From the NCBI RefSeq assembly GCF_022539505.1, contig NC_061508.1:65481754-65545753 (forward strand): a DNA stretch of 64,000 nucleotides, given 5' to 3'. The position numbers and the translations under genes are program-made. A model generated the notes under the pieces. It did not search any database, was not told the origin of the DNA, and worked only from the letters and a program-made list of their open reading frames with translations. This document shows, piece after piece, positions 22,123 to 34,823 of this stretch (position 1 is the stretch's first letter; the number at the start of each line of letters is the position of its first letter). This DNA is from Lolium rigidum. Its lineage: Eukaryota > Streptophyta > Magnoliopsida > Poales > Poaceae.

Positions 22123-25100
22123 TGTTCGACGTGATTTTGTACCAAGCAAATGAAAATCACGTGGCATTTTGAGTGTGCAATACACGTCTAAATACACATG
22201 ACAGAGCGGCCGTACAAGTACTTGTGCCTGCCTATGCTAATCTCTTATTCAAATGGACGTTGGCTATACATGCACGTTTTGCTGTATCCAGGCACATACT
22301 AAATCATATCAATCATTTGCTTGGTAGTTTTCCATGTATGGTCTGGCTGTAGGTCATGCGCACGTATATGTGCGCGTACGAATACAGCGTACACGTCCTG
22401 GCCGCCCCTGGAGCATCGGAGGTGTCCGCTGCAGTACGCCCCCGTCCCGCATCAGCCTGGCGCCGATTGACACGGCCGAACTGATAGATATGGATCAAGC
22501 TATTGGATGAGATAATCCCGTCTCAAGCCAAGCCGTAAATAGAGCAACGGCACAACAATCTGAGAACGACGCCCGCGCAGCGCGTTCTTTTCAGTTTGAC
22601 ATAGGCGCTCGTCTATAAAAGGGACGGAGCAGCAGTTAAGTTGGAGGAGGAGAAGATACACACAGAAAACTGGGCAGCGGCTGACGCGCCTAACAAGAGG
22701 CCAGAGAGCCGGGGCAGCGGACGCGCCCCGCAACGTGCAACGTGAAGACGGAGGTTGCCAATCACCGGCGACCGAGAACGTCGCGGACACGGCGTGACCC
22801 GCAGCGACCCGGCGCCACGCCGGTTAGCCGTCGGAGCTCTCCGCCACGCTGACAAGGTGCGCCATCACACCGACGATGCCGACCATGACCGTGGAGGTCC
22901 CGCTTCTTCACGTCACCACAATCTGTGGCGAACAACATCCTCTTTGTCGAGGAGGAGGCCACCGCAGGAGCTTCCCATATGCAGCCCGTCGGTGTGCACC
23001 GATGATGCCAGCATCCGTCGAAATGCAGGCCATGTCACCGGGATGAGACATATTTCCTCCATTATCTAAGAACCATGGTGATTGTATTGAGCTGCAGGTA
23101 CGTACATGGTGCAGTCTACCCAGGGGACAGACGGTAAACAAGAGGCAGCGAACCACGCGCCTAACAAGAGAAGAAGCTCAGGGAGCGGATGAGGCGCCCC
23201 ATGACGTGAAGACGGAGATGGCCGATTACCGGAGGTCGAGGACGTCAACCACGGCGTGACCGGCAGCGATCCTACGGCGCGCCGTGATGCACATGAAGCT
23301 AGAAAGGTAGCTGACTAAGCTTGCCGCGACACCAACAGTGAGAAGCCATCACGCCGACGACGCCGGCCATGGCCGTGCAAGCCCTGCTCCACCACACGCC
23401 ACCTGCAGAGTCCATGGTGACCAAGATCATCTCCATCGCCAAGGACGCCGTCGCCGGGATTCTCATCCGCTGCCACCGGAGACGGCGGATGACACGCCCA
23501 AGCCACGCCATGGAGCAGTGACGCAGATCACACCCATGGACAGATGCTGGCAAGCACCTATACTCCCGTTTGCAGACGGACATGACGCCGTCGCCAACGG
23601 CCTCGACGCCGAGCCTGGACAACCAGAAGAATTGTCAATGGAGCTCCATGCCGTCGGCTACAACGCCGATGGTCAGAATCCCTCACGACGACGTGTCAGG
23701 CACGGACGTCGACAGTCTTCTACCATCTAACACTAACACGGCTGCATCTTGCAGCAGTGCGTATTTGCTTTGGTACAGATTGACGCATCATGCAATCCAT
23801 GGACCTAGAATGTGCTGGCATGCATGCGTACATGCCGCGCTCGAGTGCTCCTGAAGAAGGCGTCGGTGGTTGGAGCTTCTTCGTGCGTCCACAACCTGGC
23901 CCTTCACATGGACACGACGGCAGCAGCACACGGCGGAGAGAAGAAATGAAGGCAGCGGCTGACGCGGCCACGGAGCCGGGGCAGCGGACGCGCCCCGCAA
24001 CATGAAGACGTACGGAGGTGTCGCCGATCACTGGCGAACAAGGATGTCAGCGATTGAGGACGTCGGCGACATGACGCGTCCGGCAGCGACCCGATGCCAC
24101 GCTGTGATGCACATCAAGCGAAGCTCTCCGCGACGCTGACAAGGCAAGCTAGCCATTGCGCCGACGACGCCGACCATGGCCGTGAAGGCCCTGCTCCTCC
24201 ACGCCACCACAGTCTGTGGCGAACAAGATCATCTCCGTCGACGAGGACGCTACCGCTGGAGCTTCCCATATGCAGCCCATCGGCGTGCACCCGGACTTGA
24301 AGACGGAGGCTATTGGCAAGCGCCGGAACTCCATCTCACCGGCAGGCGTGGCACTGTCGCCAGCGGTCCCGGTGTTGCGCCGGGATGCAAACCTCGAGGG
24401 ATAGCCATGGAGCTCGACACCATCGGTTGCAACGCCGATGATAAGAAGCCCTCACAAATCAACGTCACTTCAATCTAAAAGATCAACAACCGTGCCCACA
24501 TGCATGTGTACATGCTGCCACCAGGCGCGCGTGAAGATGGCTACGGTTGAGGGATCAACAACCGGCCCTTCCCGCGACCATGTCGTCTCGACACCATCTC
24601 AATCTGTCCAAGACTTCTACGCCGAGGGCAGCGAAACCCACGCGCCCATGCTCATCAGTGGCTTGACGGGAAATCCACGTCGCCAAGTTCTAGATGGAGA
24701 GAATCGGCGCATGCAATTCGGCTAGAAATGATCACGTACATATGTACGGAAGGAGCCAATGCATACGCGCTATGGCCCTCTAAATCACACCGGTCAAGGT
24801 TTAGACTAATTAACCATTATTTTGTTACATGTATGCATATGTGTTTTGGTATATCAGGTACGAATGGATCCATGCAAGCGAAAACGACCAGACGAAGTCA
24901 CCACGCCAATGTCCGGAGGTCGTCTCACCATGGACGCCGAGGAGCCAGCTCCGTCGCGCCCGCTGCAAGCTTGACATCCACGCACATCGATCGCCTTCAA
25001 CGAAGCTTCAACCAGAGACCACATCGACATGCCGGCACACCTTCATCAGCCCCTCCCATACATGGACACCAACTACATCGACACGAAGATCGTCTTCATC

Positions 25101-25984
25101 GACTCGCTGGCAAGGCGGCGAGGACGCCAACTACATTGGCACGCTGCCATTCATCTACGCCAAGCGACTACGCTAGTCGAGTCACACGACAACGGCATAT
25201 CAAGCCTCCATGGGCCCATGCACACCTCCAACATCACAAGATCTACATCGCCAAGTTCATACATCATCGTCATCAAGCATCGCTGCCATGCGACGACGTT
25301 TAAGTCTACTCCGACAACCACATCAACCCTCTTCCCCAACATCGGCCTAGCACCGACGAGGCGAAGCCACTTCACCGACATGTCTTTTCTCCGATGAAGC
25401 AAACCATTTCTTGCCGGGCACCGACGAGGCGAAGGCAAGACATCAAGTCCGACACCGACGAGGCGGACACCACCAGGCCTGGCACCGACGAGGCGAAGGC
25501 CGCCCATCTGTCTGAGCTGACGAGGCCAGACATCTTCATCATCGGACATCGACAAGCCGGAGAGTATGGCCAAGCATTGCCGGGGCGACGGACGTACCGT
25601 CCCGCTTTCCACTCACCATCACATCATCGTCTACGCCAAGTACATGGAGCAGACGAGACTTGAAGACGACGACCATTGCAGCAGCTTAATCGGAGGTGGT
25701 CCGCGACGTTGACTCGCGGACGTAATTAATCGGGAGTCTTCCGAGACCCCGTGAATCAGAACACACAATCGCCCAAGTCATATCGGCCGCGCTAGCAGGC
25801 CATGGAGCGCATATGTAAAGGGATCTTGTAATTTCGTTTCTCCATCGAGAGATTAATAAAAATACATGTTTCCCTATATTTTATTTGTGTACTTATGTAC
25901 ACTGGCACGCCCGCACATTCATTTTCCCCTGGCGCGTAGAGAGATAATATTTAGTCCACTTTTTATTATTTCTCGTGTCAAACA
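22123..25984 (+). repeat. 5' LTR of the LARD
   Basis: 3862 bp. It contains internal modules repeated with divergence (ACGCGCCTAACAAGAG or GCAGCGGACGCGCCCCGCAA followed by GTGAAGACGGAG) at about 22680, 23150 and 23970, so the LTR grew partly by internal duplication. Poly(A) signal AATAAA at 25855. GC-rich frames up to 191 aa lie in both LTRs but show no domain and overlap each other on both strands; I do not call them genes. Confidence 0.92.
22614..22620 (+). promoter_or_regulatory. TATA box in the LARD 5' LTR
   Basis: CTATAAAAGGGACGG, a good plant TATA box about 490 bp into the LTR, with the same sequence at 30573-30579 in the 3' LTR. Likely drives the LARD transcript. Confidence 0.6.
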
Positions 25985-28900
25985 AAATGGCACGCCCGGT
26001 GGGACCTGGTTCTCCTCCCATCTTTGCTGCGCAACAATGGTCGTCGAATTCGTCTTCATGATCTTCTCTGCAATACAAGATGATGTGTGAATTTATATTA
26101 TCTTGGGATGTTCTAGCCGGGGGCCTATCTTTTAAAATGGCCCGGATAACTCCCTCGCAATTCAAGATCCGACTGGGATCACTTTTTCTAGTGGGAATCC
26201 ACGGGTGCATGTCCAAAATGCCTTGATACGTGGGTTCTGTCCGAATTACAGCGGCCAGTTAATAAGGCGCCATGCATTATATAAGGGGTCTAAGGTGTTT
26301 TACCCTCCCAAGACTTTCTTTGGTGGACCATGTTATCGTCCACCTTTGATGTCAGGCTTCACCTATTTCCGAATCACGCCTAGTTGTACTTGGGGCAGTT
26401 TTGTGAAGCGGGAATTTACCTTGTTCCAGACAAAAACCAAGCTTCGTCAATCTTGACTAGAAGCCTCGTACACCGGCGACTGAACCTATCCTAGGTCGCC
26501 CCATGAAGACGATGGCTCTAATTGATGGAAGGGTGGCATACTCCTTTGATGAAGAAGCGAATGGCCCGTCTTCTCTGACCTACGGGGCTCTGGCCCGTCT
26601 TCTCCGACCTACTGGGCTCGGATGCGAGGGCGATGTGCTGAGCGGATACCTTCACCAAGCGCAGGTTCTACCGGAAGAGCTATGGCATCTATAGCCTTCA
26701 CATGTTGTACTTGGTTTTTGCACAATATGCATCACATTATTCCACCTTTTTGCATGATCTGAGGCAATTACTAAATATAAATAATGGTTTTTCCTACAAA
26801 TATCTGCTAGTATTTGAAGAATTGGCTACCTTGGGACTTGTCAGAGGGCGTCAGAACATGCTGTGCTGCAATGGAGTTGCTCTCACACTCATAATGCACG
26901 ACACATACCAATTGGATGCTTCTGGAGGCAGTGGAGAAGACTATTTGGGCACTTCTGACACTGAGACTCCATGCTCATCATTCTTGCTGGCGTGTCTCAG
27001 GTTCACGGAGGCTCGCGTCCTGGGGAAGACTATAGGAAAAGATCAAGAAAATGCTGCCCGGTCCAACACAAGTTGAGATTCGGTGCGTAGCCCCTTGGTA
27101 ACCCCGGGGCGTGCCACCATAAGCTCCAGATAAAGTGCCAGAGGGTTTTCTTAGTCCACCAAGGTGAATGACTGTTTTCCAAGTTCTCAAGGTGGGTCCC
27201 TGTCCAAATAGAAGAATATTTCTGAAGAGGTTCAAGCAATCCTGAGAAGAACAAAAGAAAATCTCCAGAAGTTCAATTGATCTTATAAAGTCCACGGCTG
27301 TACAAATAGCTCGTGGAAAGCAATTCTCACAAGAGTAAATATCTTCAAGAGTTCAAAGAAGCAAGTCAAGCAATCCTGGGCAGTAAGGGAACCACTCGAA
27401 AGGAGGCGGGAGCAGTCATTCACCACCCCTCAACAAGGCATGGAAAACCACAAGCCATCGTCCTAAAACCATTCAGCCTCAACTTACCACGCCCAAGTCT
27501 CTGGGTTTGTGGGGCATCATGCAGGGGGGCATGGTCCGGCTGTGGGACTCCTCGGTATCATGATGGGCTAGGGTATGACATTCTACTACCTCTCGGAAGC
27601 ATCCATGAAGCATGTCGTCTCCACACACACACTCTCTCTCTCTCTCTCTCTAAAGGAAACTCAATATCGAGTTGCGACGGTCATGGTCCTCTGACGTTTC
27701 CAATGATGAGTCCTTTGGTAGCCTTTTCCGATTACACCACTATGCCTCATGGTTTAAAGAATTTTTTTTTAAAACGTGTTTCAAAACATACCTGCTTGCA
27801 TATTCTTGGCATTCACACTTGGTGCAGCTATAATCATCATGGCGCACACGTTGAACCTGCGCTAATAAGATGGCTACTGGACCACCATATCAGTGTGTCC
27901 ATGATACTGCCTATGACCTCACGACATCTAGTGGCTTACGCCAACATCGAATAAACATTGGCGGCTGGGGCAGGCGACATCCATGCTCAGAAGGTGGCCC
28001 GATGGCTCCCTGTCATCCGTATATCTACATCAACCTATGTCATGGTGCTGGGGCAGCAACTTCCATGCGCCGTGGCATCGCCGATGACTTCTCGGCGCTC
28101 GATCTTCTACGTCGACCTATTAATGGTGCTGGGGCAGCAACTTCCATGCGCCGTGACATCGCCGACGACTTCTCGGCGCTCCATCTTCTACATCGACCTA
28201 CGTCATGGTGCTGGGACAGCAACTTCCATGCGCCGTGACATCGCCGACGACTTCTCGGCGCTCCATCTCCTACATCGACCTACGTCATGGTACTGGGGCA
28301 GTAACGCCCATGCACCACGACATCGCCGTCTTCTTCTCGGCGCCAGACCTTGTGCAACCTACGTCATTGCGTTGGGGGCAATAACACCCATGCACCATGA
28401 CATCGCCAACAACTTGTCGGCGCTTGATCTTCTACATCGACCTACATCACGGCACTGGGGGCAGTAACGCCCATGCGCCATGACGCCGTCGGCGACTTCT
28501 CGGCGCTCGATCATCCACACCAACCTACACCACGGCACTAGGGGCAGTAACACCCATGCACCATGCCATCGCCGACGACTTCTCGGCGCTCCATCTTCTA
28601 CCCCGACCCACATCGTGGACCGGGCAGTAACGCCCATATGCCATGACATCGCCGACGACTTCTCGACGCTCGGTCATCGACACCAATGTACGTAGCGGCA
28701 ATGGGGCAGCAATACCCATGCGCCGTGACATCGCCGATGACTTCACGACACCTTTATAATCTACATCAACAATATCACGAGCACATGAGTTGGCAACACC
28801 TGTGTTTCTATGACGCTGACGGCGCCCCAGCGCCTAGTCCACAATTACAATAACGCCAGGGCAACACCGCCCCTCGGTCATCAACATAGCCGATGGCTAC

Positions 28901-30081
28901 CCCGGCATACTACTGTTCACTTAAATGTGAGCGGTCGATGGCTTTCCGACGCTTCTTCTTTGCATAGGACCACGACAAGGCGGAGGGCTTCTACTGCTTT
29001 GTATGTGCGTCTCTACCAAGTTTATGGGAGTAGTGTAGCGCGCCAGTGCGGCCAGCGTGAATCTGTGAAACCCTCCGACCTAGTCGGCTGGCACTGCAAC
29101 TGCAAAGCGGTCGCGACTAGATTGATAAAAATTCTTCAAGACATGGCATGGTATTTCGCCGTCAAATGAAGGCAATGTGAGGTTGTCTTATTGCCTGGCA
29201 CCGTGACTGTTTCATGGTCGCAACAAGCCTCCTCACGCTCAATGCAAGTGCGGATGAACTTACCTGCACTAGACTATAACGGTTTCTTCTCAAGGAAAAT
29301 TCACACTATCGACGTACCTATTGATGTTCTTCTATACAAGATGTTTATGCGGCTGCGCATGGAGGCATGCGGCCGTGACCACGTCGTTACGGCTATGGAG
29401 CCCGCGTCGGTCAGCAGGTAGATGACCCGCGGCACGACCCTAAAATTTCCTCGCAATGTTTTGGCTTGCTTCGTTGCACCCACAGCCTTCATCAACTGGG
29501 CGTGTGGCATTCTCATCTTTATATAAAAATGCTTCTGAGCAAATGGATAAAAAGGATAGGCGCATGTATAGCGATGCCCTGTATTGCTGGTAGTGCGTCA
29601 TCTGGACGCCTGCTTCTTTTATTATTTGCACTTAGTGTTCAAGCATGCAGCGTGAAGGAAGATTAAAAGAAAGCCATGGATTGCCTACATGGTATTTATA
29701 TGGATGGTATCGCTGGGCGGGTGAGTTATAATAATCTCGCCGCCGTGCCCAGATGATCGATTACTTGATCGCTGATGGCGCTCCGACGTCAAGGCAACTA
29801 ATGGTGTCAGGCTGCATGCTTATACGGTTATGCGCCACTTATTTCTTCTTTTATTTACCTACCTTGAATCCAATTAGCTTCGCGCTCAAACTTGACTCAG
29901 TGTGCGTCGTCATTTGGGATTAGATCTTGCCAAGGTGGTGCCCTCTGACCGCAGGGCAATCTTAATGCGCTAACAACGAGAAAAATAAGGCTGCAAAGAA
30001 AATGCGCCAGTTAAGTTTGTTTTCTCACCAAGTCGAGTTTGATCTGCTTCGCGCTCGAACTCAACTTGGTGAGGGGGCATT
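25985..30081 (+). mobile_element. Noncoding internal region of the LARD
   Basis: Begins with the PBS (25987-26005; the tRNA was not identified) and ends in GGTGAGGGGGCATT. No domain-bearing ORF. Contains a CA/CT microsatellite at about 27629-27652 and a minisatellite at 28039-28760. The rest is unrecognised. Confidence 0.8.
28039..28760 (+). repeat. ~82-bp minisatellite, about 9 copies, inside the LARD
   Basis: Units start near 28039, 28122, 28204, 28286, 28366, 28448, 28532, 28613 and 28693. The core is GGGGCAGCAACTTCCATGCG, then CCGTGACATCGCCGACGACT, then TCTCGGCGCT. Units diverge by several bases. The unit length is not a multiple of three, so a protein repeat is unlikely. Confidence 0.8.
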
Positions 30082-33000
30082 TGTTCGACGTGATTTTGTA
30101 CCAAGCAAATGAAAATCACGTGGCATTTTGAGTGTGCAATACACGTCTAAATACACATGACAGAGCGGCCGTACAAGTACTTGTGCCTGCCTATGCTAAT
30201 CTCTTATTCAAATGGACGTTGGCTATACATGCACGTTTTGCTGTATCCAGGCACATACTAAATCATATCAATCATTTGCTTGGTAGTTTTCCATGTATGG
30301 TCTGGCTGTAGGTCATGCGCACGTATATGTGCGCGTACGAATACAGCGTACACGTCCTGGCCGCCCCTGGAGCATCGGAGGTGTCCGCTGCAGTACGCCC
30401 CCGTCCCGCATCAGCCTGGCGCCGATTGACACGGCCGAACTGATAGATATGGATCAAGCTATTGGATGAGATAATCCCGTCTCAAGCCAAGCCGTAAATA
30501 GAGCAACGGCACAACAATCTGAGAACGACGCCCGCGCAGCGCGTTCTTTTCAGTTTGACATAGGCGCTCGTCTATAAAAGGGACGGAGCAGCAGTTAAGT
30601 TGGAGGAGGAGAAGATACACACAGAAAACTGGGCAGCGGCTGACGCGCCTAACAAGAGGCCAGAGAGCCGGGGCAGCGGACGCGCCCCGCAACGTGCAAC
30701 GTGAAGACGGAGGTTGCCAATCACCGGCGACCGAGAACGTCGCGGACACGGCGTGACCCGCAGCGACCCGGCGCCACGCCGGTTAGCCGTCGGAGCTCTC
30801 CGCCACGCTGACAAGGTGCGCCATCACACCGACGATGCCGACCATGACCGTGGAGGTCCCGCTTCTTCACGTCACCACAATCTGTGGCGAACAACATCCT
30901 CTTTGTCGAGGAGGAGGCCACCGCAGGAGCTTCCCATATGCAGCCCGTCGGTGTGCACCGATGATGCCAGCATCCGTCGAAATGCAGGCCATGTCACCGG
31001 GATGAGACATATTTCCTCCATTATCTAAGAACCATGGTGATTGTATTGAGCTGCAGGTACGTACATGGTGCAGTCTACCCAGGGGACAGACGGTAAACAA
31101 GAGGCAGCGAACCACGCGCCTAACAAGAGAAGAAGCTCAGGGAGCGGATGAGGCGCCCCATGACGTGAAGACGGAGATGGCCGATTACCGGAGGTCGAGG
31201 ACGTCAACCACGGCGTGACCGGCAGCGATCCTACGGCGCGCCGTGATGCACATGAAGCTAGAAAGGTAGCTGACTAAGCTTGCCGCGACACCAACAGTGA
31301 GAAGCCATCACGCCGACGACGCCGGCCATGGCCGTGCAAGCCCTGCTCCACCACACGCCACCTGCAGAGTCCATGGTGACCAAGATCATCTCCATCGCCA
31401 AGGACGCCGTCGCCGAGGATTCTCATCCGCTGCCACCGGAGACGGCGGATGACACGCCCAAGCCACGCCATGGAGCAGTGACGCAGATCACACCCATGGA
31501 CAGATGCTGGCAAGCACCTATACTCCCGTTTGCAGACGGACATGACGCCGTCGCCAACGGCCTCGACGCCGAGCCTGGACAACCAGAAGAATTGTCAATG
31601 GAGCTCCATGCCGTCGGCTACAACGCCGATGGTCAGAATCCCTCACGACGACGTGTCAGGCACGGACGTCGACAGTCTTCTACCATCTAACACTAACACG
31701 GCTGCATCTTGCAGCAGTGCGTATTTGCTTTGGTACAGATTGACGCATCATGCAATCCATGGACCTAGAATGTGCTGGCATGCATGCGTACATGCCGCGC
31801 TCGAGTGCTCCTGAAGAAGGCGTCGGTGGTTGGAGCTTCTTCGTGCGTCCACAACCTGGCCCTTCACATGGACACGACGGCAGCAGCACACGGCGGAGAG
31901 AAGAAATGAAGGCAGCGGCTGACGCGGCCACGGAGCCGGGGCAGCGGACGCGCCCCGCAACATGAAGACGTACGGAGGTGTCGCCGATCACTGGCGAACA
32001 AGGATGTCAGCGATTGAGGACGTCGGCGACATGACGCGTCCGGCAGCGACCCGATGCCACGCTGTGATGCACATCAAGCGAAGCTCTCCGCGACGCTGAC
32101 AAGGCAAGCTAGCCATTGCGCCGACGACGCCGACCATGGCCGTGAAGGCCCTGCTCCTCCACGCCACCACAGTCTGTGGCGAACAAGATCATCTCCGTCG
32201 ACGAGGACGCTACCGCTGGAGCTTCCCATATGCAGCCCATCGGCGTGCACCCGGACTTGAAGACGGAGGCTATTGGCAAGCGCCGGAACTCCATCTCACC
32301 GGCAGGCGTGGCACTGTCGCCAGCGGTCCCGGTGTTGCGCCGGGATGCAAACCTCGAGGGATAGCCATGGAGCTCGACACCATCGGTTGCAACGCCGATG
32401 ATAAGAAGCCCTCACAAATCAACGTCACTTCAATCTAAAAGATCAACAACCGTGCCCACATGCATGTGTACATGCTGCCACCAGGCGCGCGTGAAGATGG
32501 CTACGGTTGAGGGATCAACAACCGGCCCTTCCCGCGACCATGTCGTCTCGACACCATCTCAATCTGTCCAAGACTTCTACGCCGAGGGCAGCGAAACCCA
32601 CGCGCCCATGCTCATCAGTGGCTTGACGGGAAATCCACGTCGCCAAGTTCTAGATGGAGAGAATCGGCGCATGCAATTCGGCTAGAAATGATCACGTACA
32701 TATGTACGGAAGGAGCCAATGCATACGCGCTATGGCCCTCTAAATCACACCGGTCAAGGTTTAGACTAATTAACCATTATTTTGTTACATGTATGCATAT
32801 GTGTTTTGGTATATCAGGTACGAATGGATCCATGCAAGCGAAAACGACCAGACGAAGTCACCACGCCAATGTCCGGAGGTCGTCTCACCATGGACGCCGA
32901 GGAGCCAGCTCCGTCGCGCCCGCTGCAAGCTTGACATCCACGCACATCGATCGCCTTCAACGAAGCTTCAACCAGAGACCACATCGACATGCCGGCACAC

Positions 33001-33945
33001 CTTCATCAGCCCCTCCCATACATGGACACCAACTACATCGACACGAAGATCGTCTTCATCGACTCGCTGGCAAGGCGGCGAGGACGCCAACTACATTGGC
33101 ACGCTGCCATTCATCTACGCCAAGCGACTACGCTAGTCGAGTCACACGACAACGGCATATCAAGCCTCCATGGGCCCATGCACACCTCCAACATCACAAG
33201 ATCTACATCGCCAAGTTCATACATCATCGTCATCAAGCATCGCTGCCATGCGACGACGTTTAAGTCTACTCCGACAACCACATCAACCCTCTTCCCCAAC
33301 ATCGGCCTAGCACCGACGAGGCGAAGCCACTTCACCGACATGTCTTTTCTCCGATGAAGCAAACCATTTCTTGCCAGGCACCGACGAGGCGAAGGCAAGA
33401 CATCAAGTCCGACACCGACGAGGCGGACACCACCAGGCCTGGCACCGACGAGGCGAAGGCCGCCCATCTGTCTGAGCTGACGAGGCCGGACATCTTCATC
33501 ATCGGACATCGACAAGCCGGAGAGTATGGCCAAGCATTGCCGGGGCGACGGACGTACCGTCCCGCTTTCCACTCACCATCACATCATCGTCTACGCCAAG
33601 TACATGGAGCAGACGAGACTTGAAGACGACGACCATTGCAGCAGCTTAATCGGAGGTGGTCCGCGACGTTGACTCGCGGACGTAATTAATCGGGAGTCTT
33701 CCGAGACCCCGTGAATCAGAACACACAATCGCCCAAGTCATATCGGCCGCGCTAGCAGTGCCATGGAGCGCATATGTAAAGGGATCTTGTAATTTCGTTT
33801 CTCCATCGAGAGATTAATAAAAATACATGTTTCCCTATATTTTATTTGTGTACTTATGTACACTGGCACGCCCGCACATTCATTTTCCCCTGGCGCGTAG
33901 AGAGATAATATTTAGTCCACTTTTTATTATTTCTCGTGTCAAACA
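30082..33945 (+). repeat. 3' LTR of the LARD
   Basis: 3864 bp. It differs from the 5' LTR at four places seen by eye: an extra A near 31417, G/A near 33376, A/G near 33488 and an extra T near 33758. Confidence 0.92.
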
Positions 33946-33950
33946 CTCGG

Positions 33951-34823
33951 AGGCCGCCACGCAGGGGGGCCGGGTGGAGGTGCTGCCCGATTCTTCTCCG
34001 CCTCTGCCGCGTCCGAGTGTCGCAGTGGTGGAGGAGATGCGGGACCTTGAGCAGCGGACTCCGAGGACCACGCCTACTATGGCGGTTAGGTCTTCCGAGT
34101 CTGTGGCTCCGCCGGCTTCCTCGTCGCCACCGTCTGCTCCGCCGTCTACCTCCACGCCGCCGGCCAAGGCGGGAGAGATACAGGGGGCTTCTTCACCCGC
34201 TACCCCTGTTTCGGCGGCTCCTACTTCACCAGCTGGTTCTCCGCCGCGCTCGCCCACTTCTTCGCCAGCCTCCTTGCAGCAGCCTTCACCCACGGTCCCT
34301 CCTCCAGTCGTTCAGCCGACGGTGAGGAGGAGTGGGAGGTTTGCTCTTTCGGAGGATGGGGCGGGGGCGACGGATGAGGACGTTATGCAGAGAGCCATGC
34401 GACGCAAGGCGGAGATGAATCTCGACACGGCAGGTATTAAACAACCGTCTAAGTCTTTTGTTTCTTTTTCGGATACTCGTATTTCTTCTAATTTGAGTAG
34501 CCTAGGGGTTTCCTTGGGTTCTCGGTCTGATGAGATTTCTGTTTCGGCTAATGTGTTGAGACAAACGGAGCTTGACCGTTTAACGGTTGTTCCGAATGTC
34601 TCCACTGGGCCTGAAACGGCAATTATAGACGATGATGATGATGATGACATCCTAGATGGTCAAATTCTCTCGGCTATAATTGGCAACATTTCAGAAGTTG
34701 ATTTAGAACACGCGGAGCTTAGTTCTGATTTACAAGCATCCGAACGTGGTTCTCGATCATCGTGCTGGAAAGAAATCTCGTAGGTATGGCAAGAACTCTA
34801 AATCTAAAATAGTTTCTCGATGA
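33951..34823 (+). pseudogene. LINE ORF1, fragment after the LARD
   Basis: Pro/Ser-rich, disordered (residues to about 34300), then VRRSGRFALSEDG, a segment ending in an Asp run (DDDDDDD, near 34630-34650) and ISEVDLEHAELSSDLQ. One frame stops at 34783. The +1 frame continues to RAGKKSRRYGKNSKSKIVSR and a TGA at 34821-34823 that overlaps the ORF2 ATG at 34820, suggesting a recent 1-base shift near 34740. Probably the RNA-binding ORF1 protein; no zinc knuckle in the part retained. Confidence 0.7.

Larger units (their letters stand above)
22123..33945 (+). mobile_element. LARD: large retrotransposon derivative with 3.86-kb LTRs
   Basis: Two nearly identical direct copies (22123-25984 and 30082-33945), each TGTTCGACG...GTCAAACA, flank a 4.1-kb internal region. 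A primer-site-like TGGCACGCCCGGTGGGACC starts two bases after the 5' LTR and a purine run GGTGAGGGGG ends just before the 3' LTR. Target duplication CTCGG is perfect (22118-22122, 33946-33950). No gag, protease, RT or integrase is encoded. The plan (very long LTRs, noncoding middle) matches barley LARDs such as Sukkula; family identity is not claimed. By eye the LTRs differ by two substitutions and two 1-bp insertions. Confidence 0.92.

Noticed and set aside
24728..25303. 191-aa ORF in the LARD LTR (also 32688-33263)
   Set aside because: No domain, overlapped by other open frames on both strands, GC-driven; present twice only because the LTR is duplicated.
28039..28760. CRISPR-like array
   Set aside because: Units are adjacent with no unique spacers; it is a plant minisatellite in a retrotransposon.
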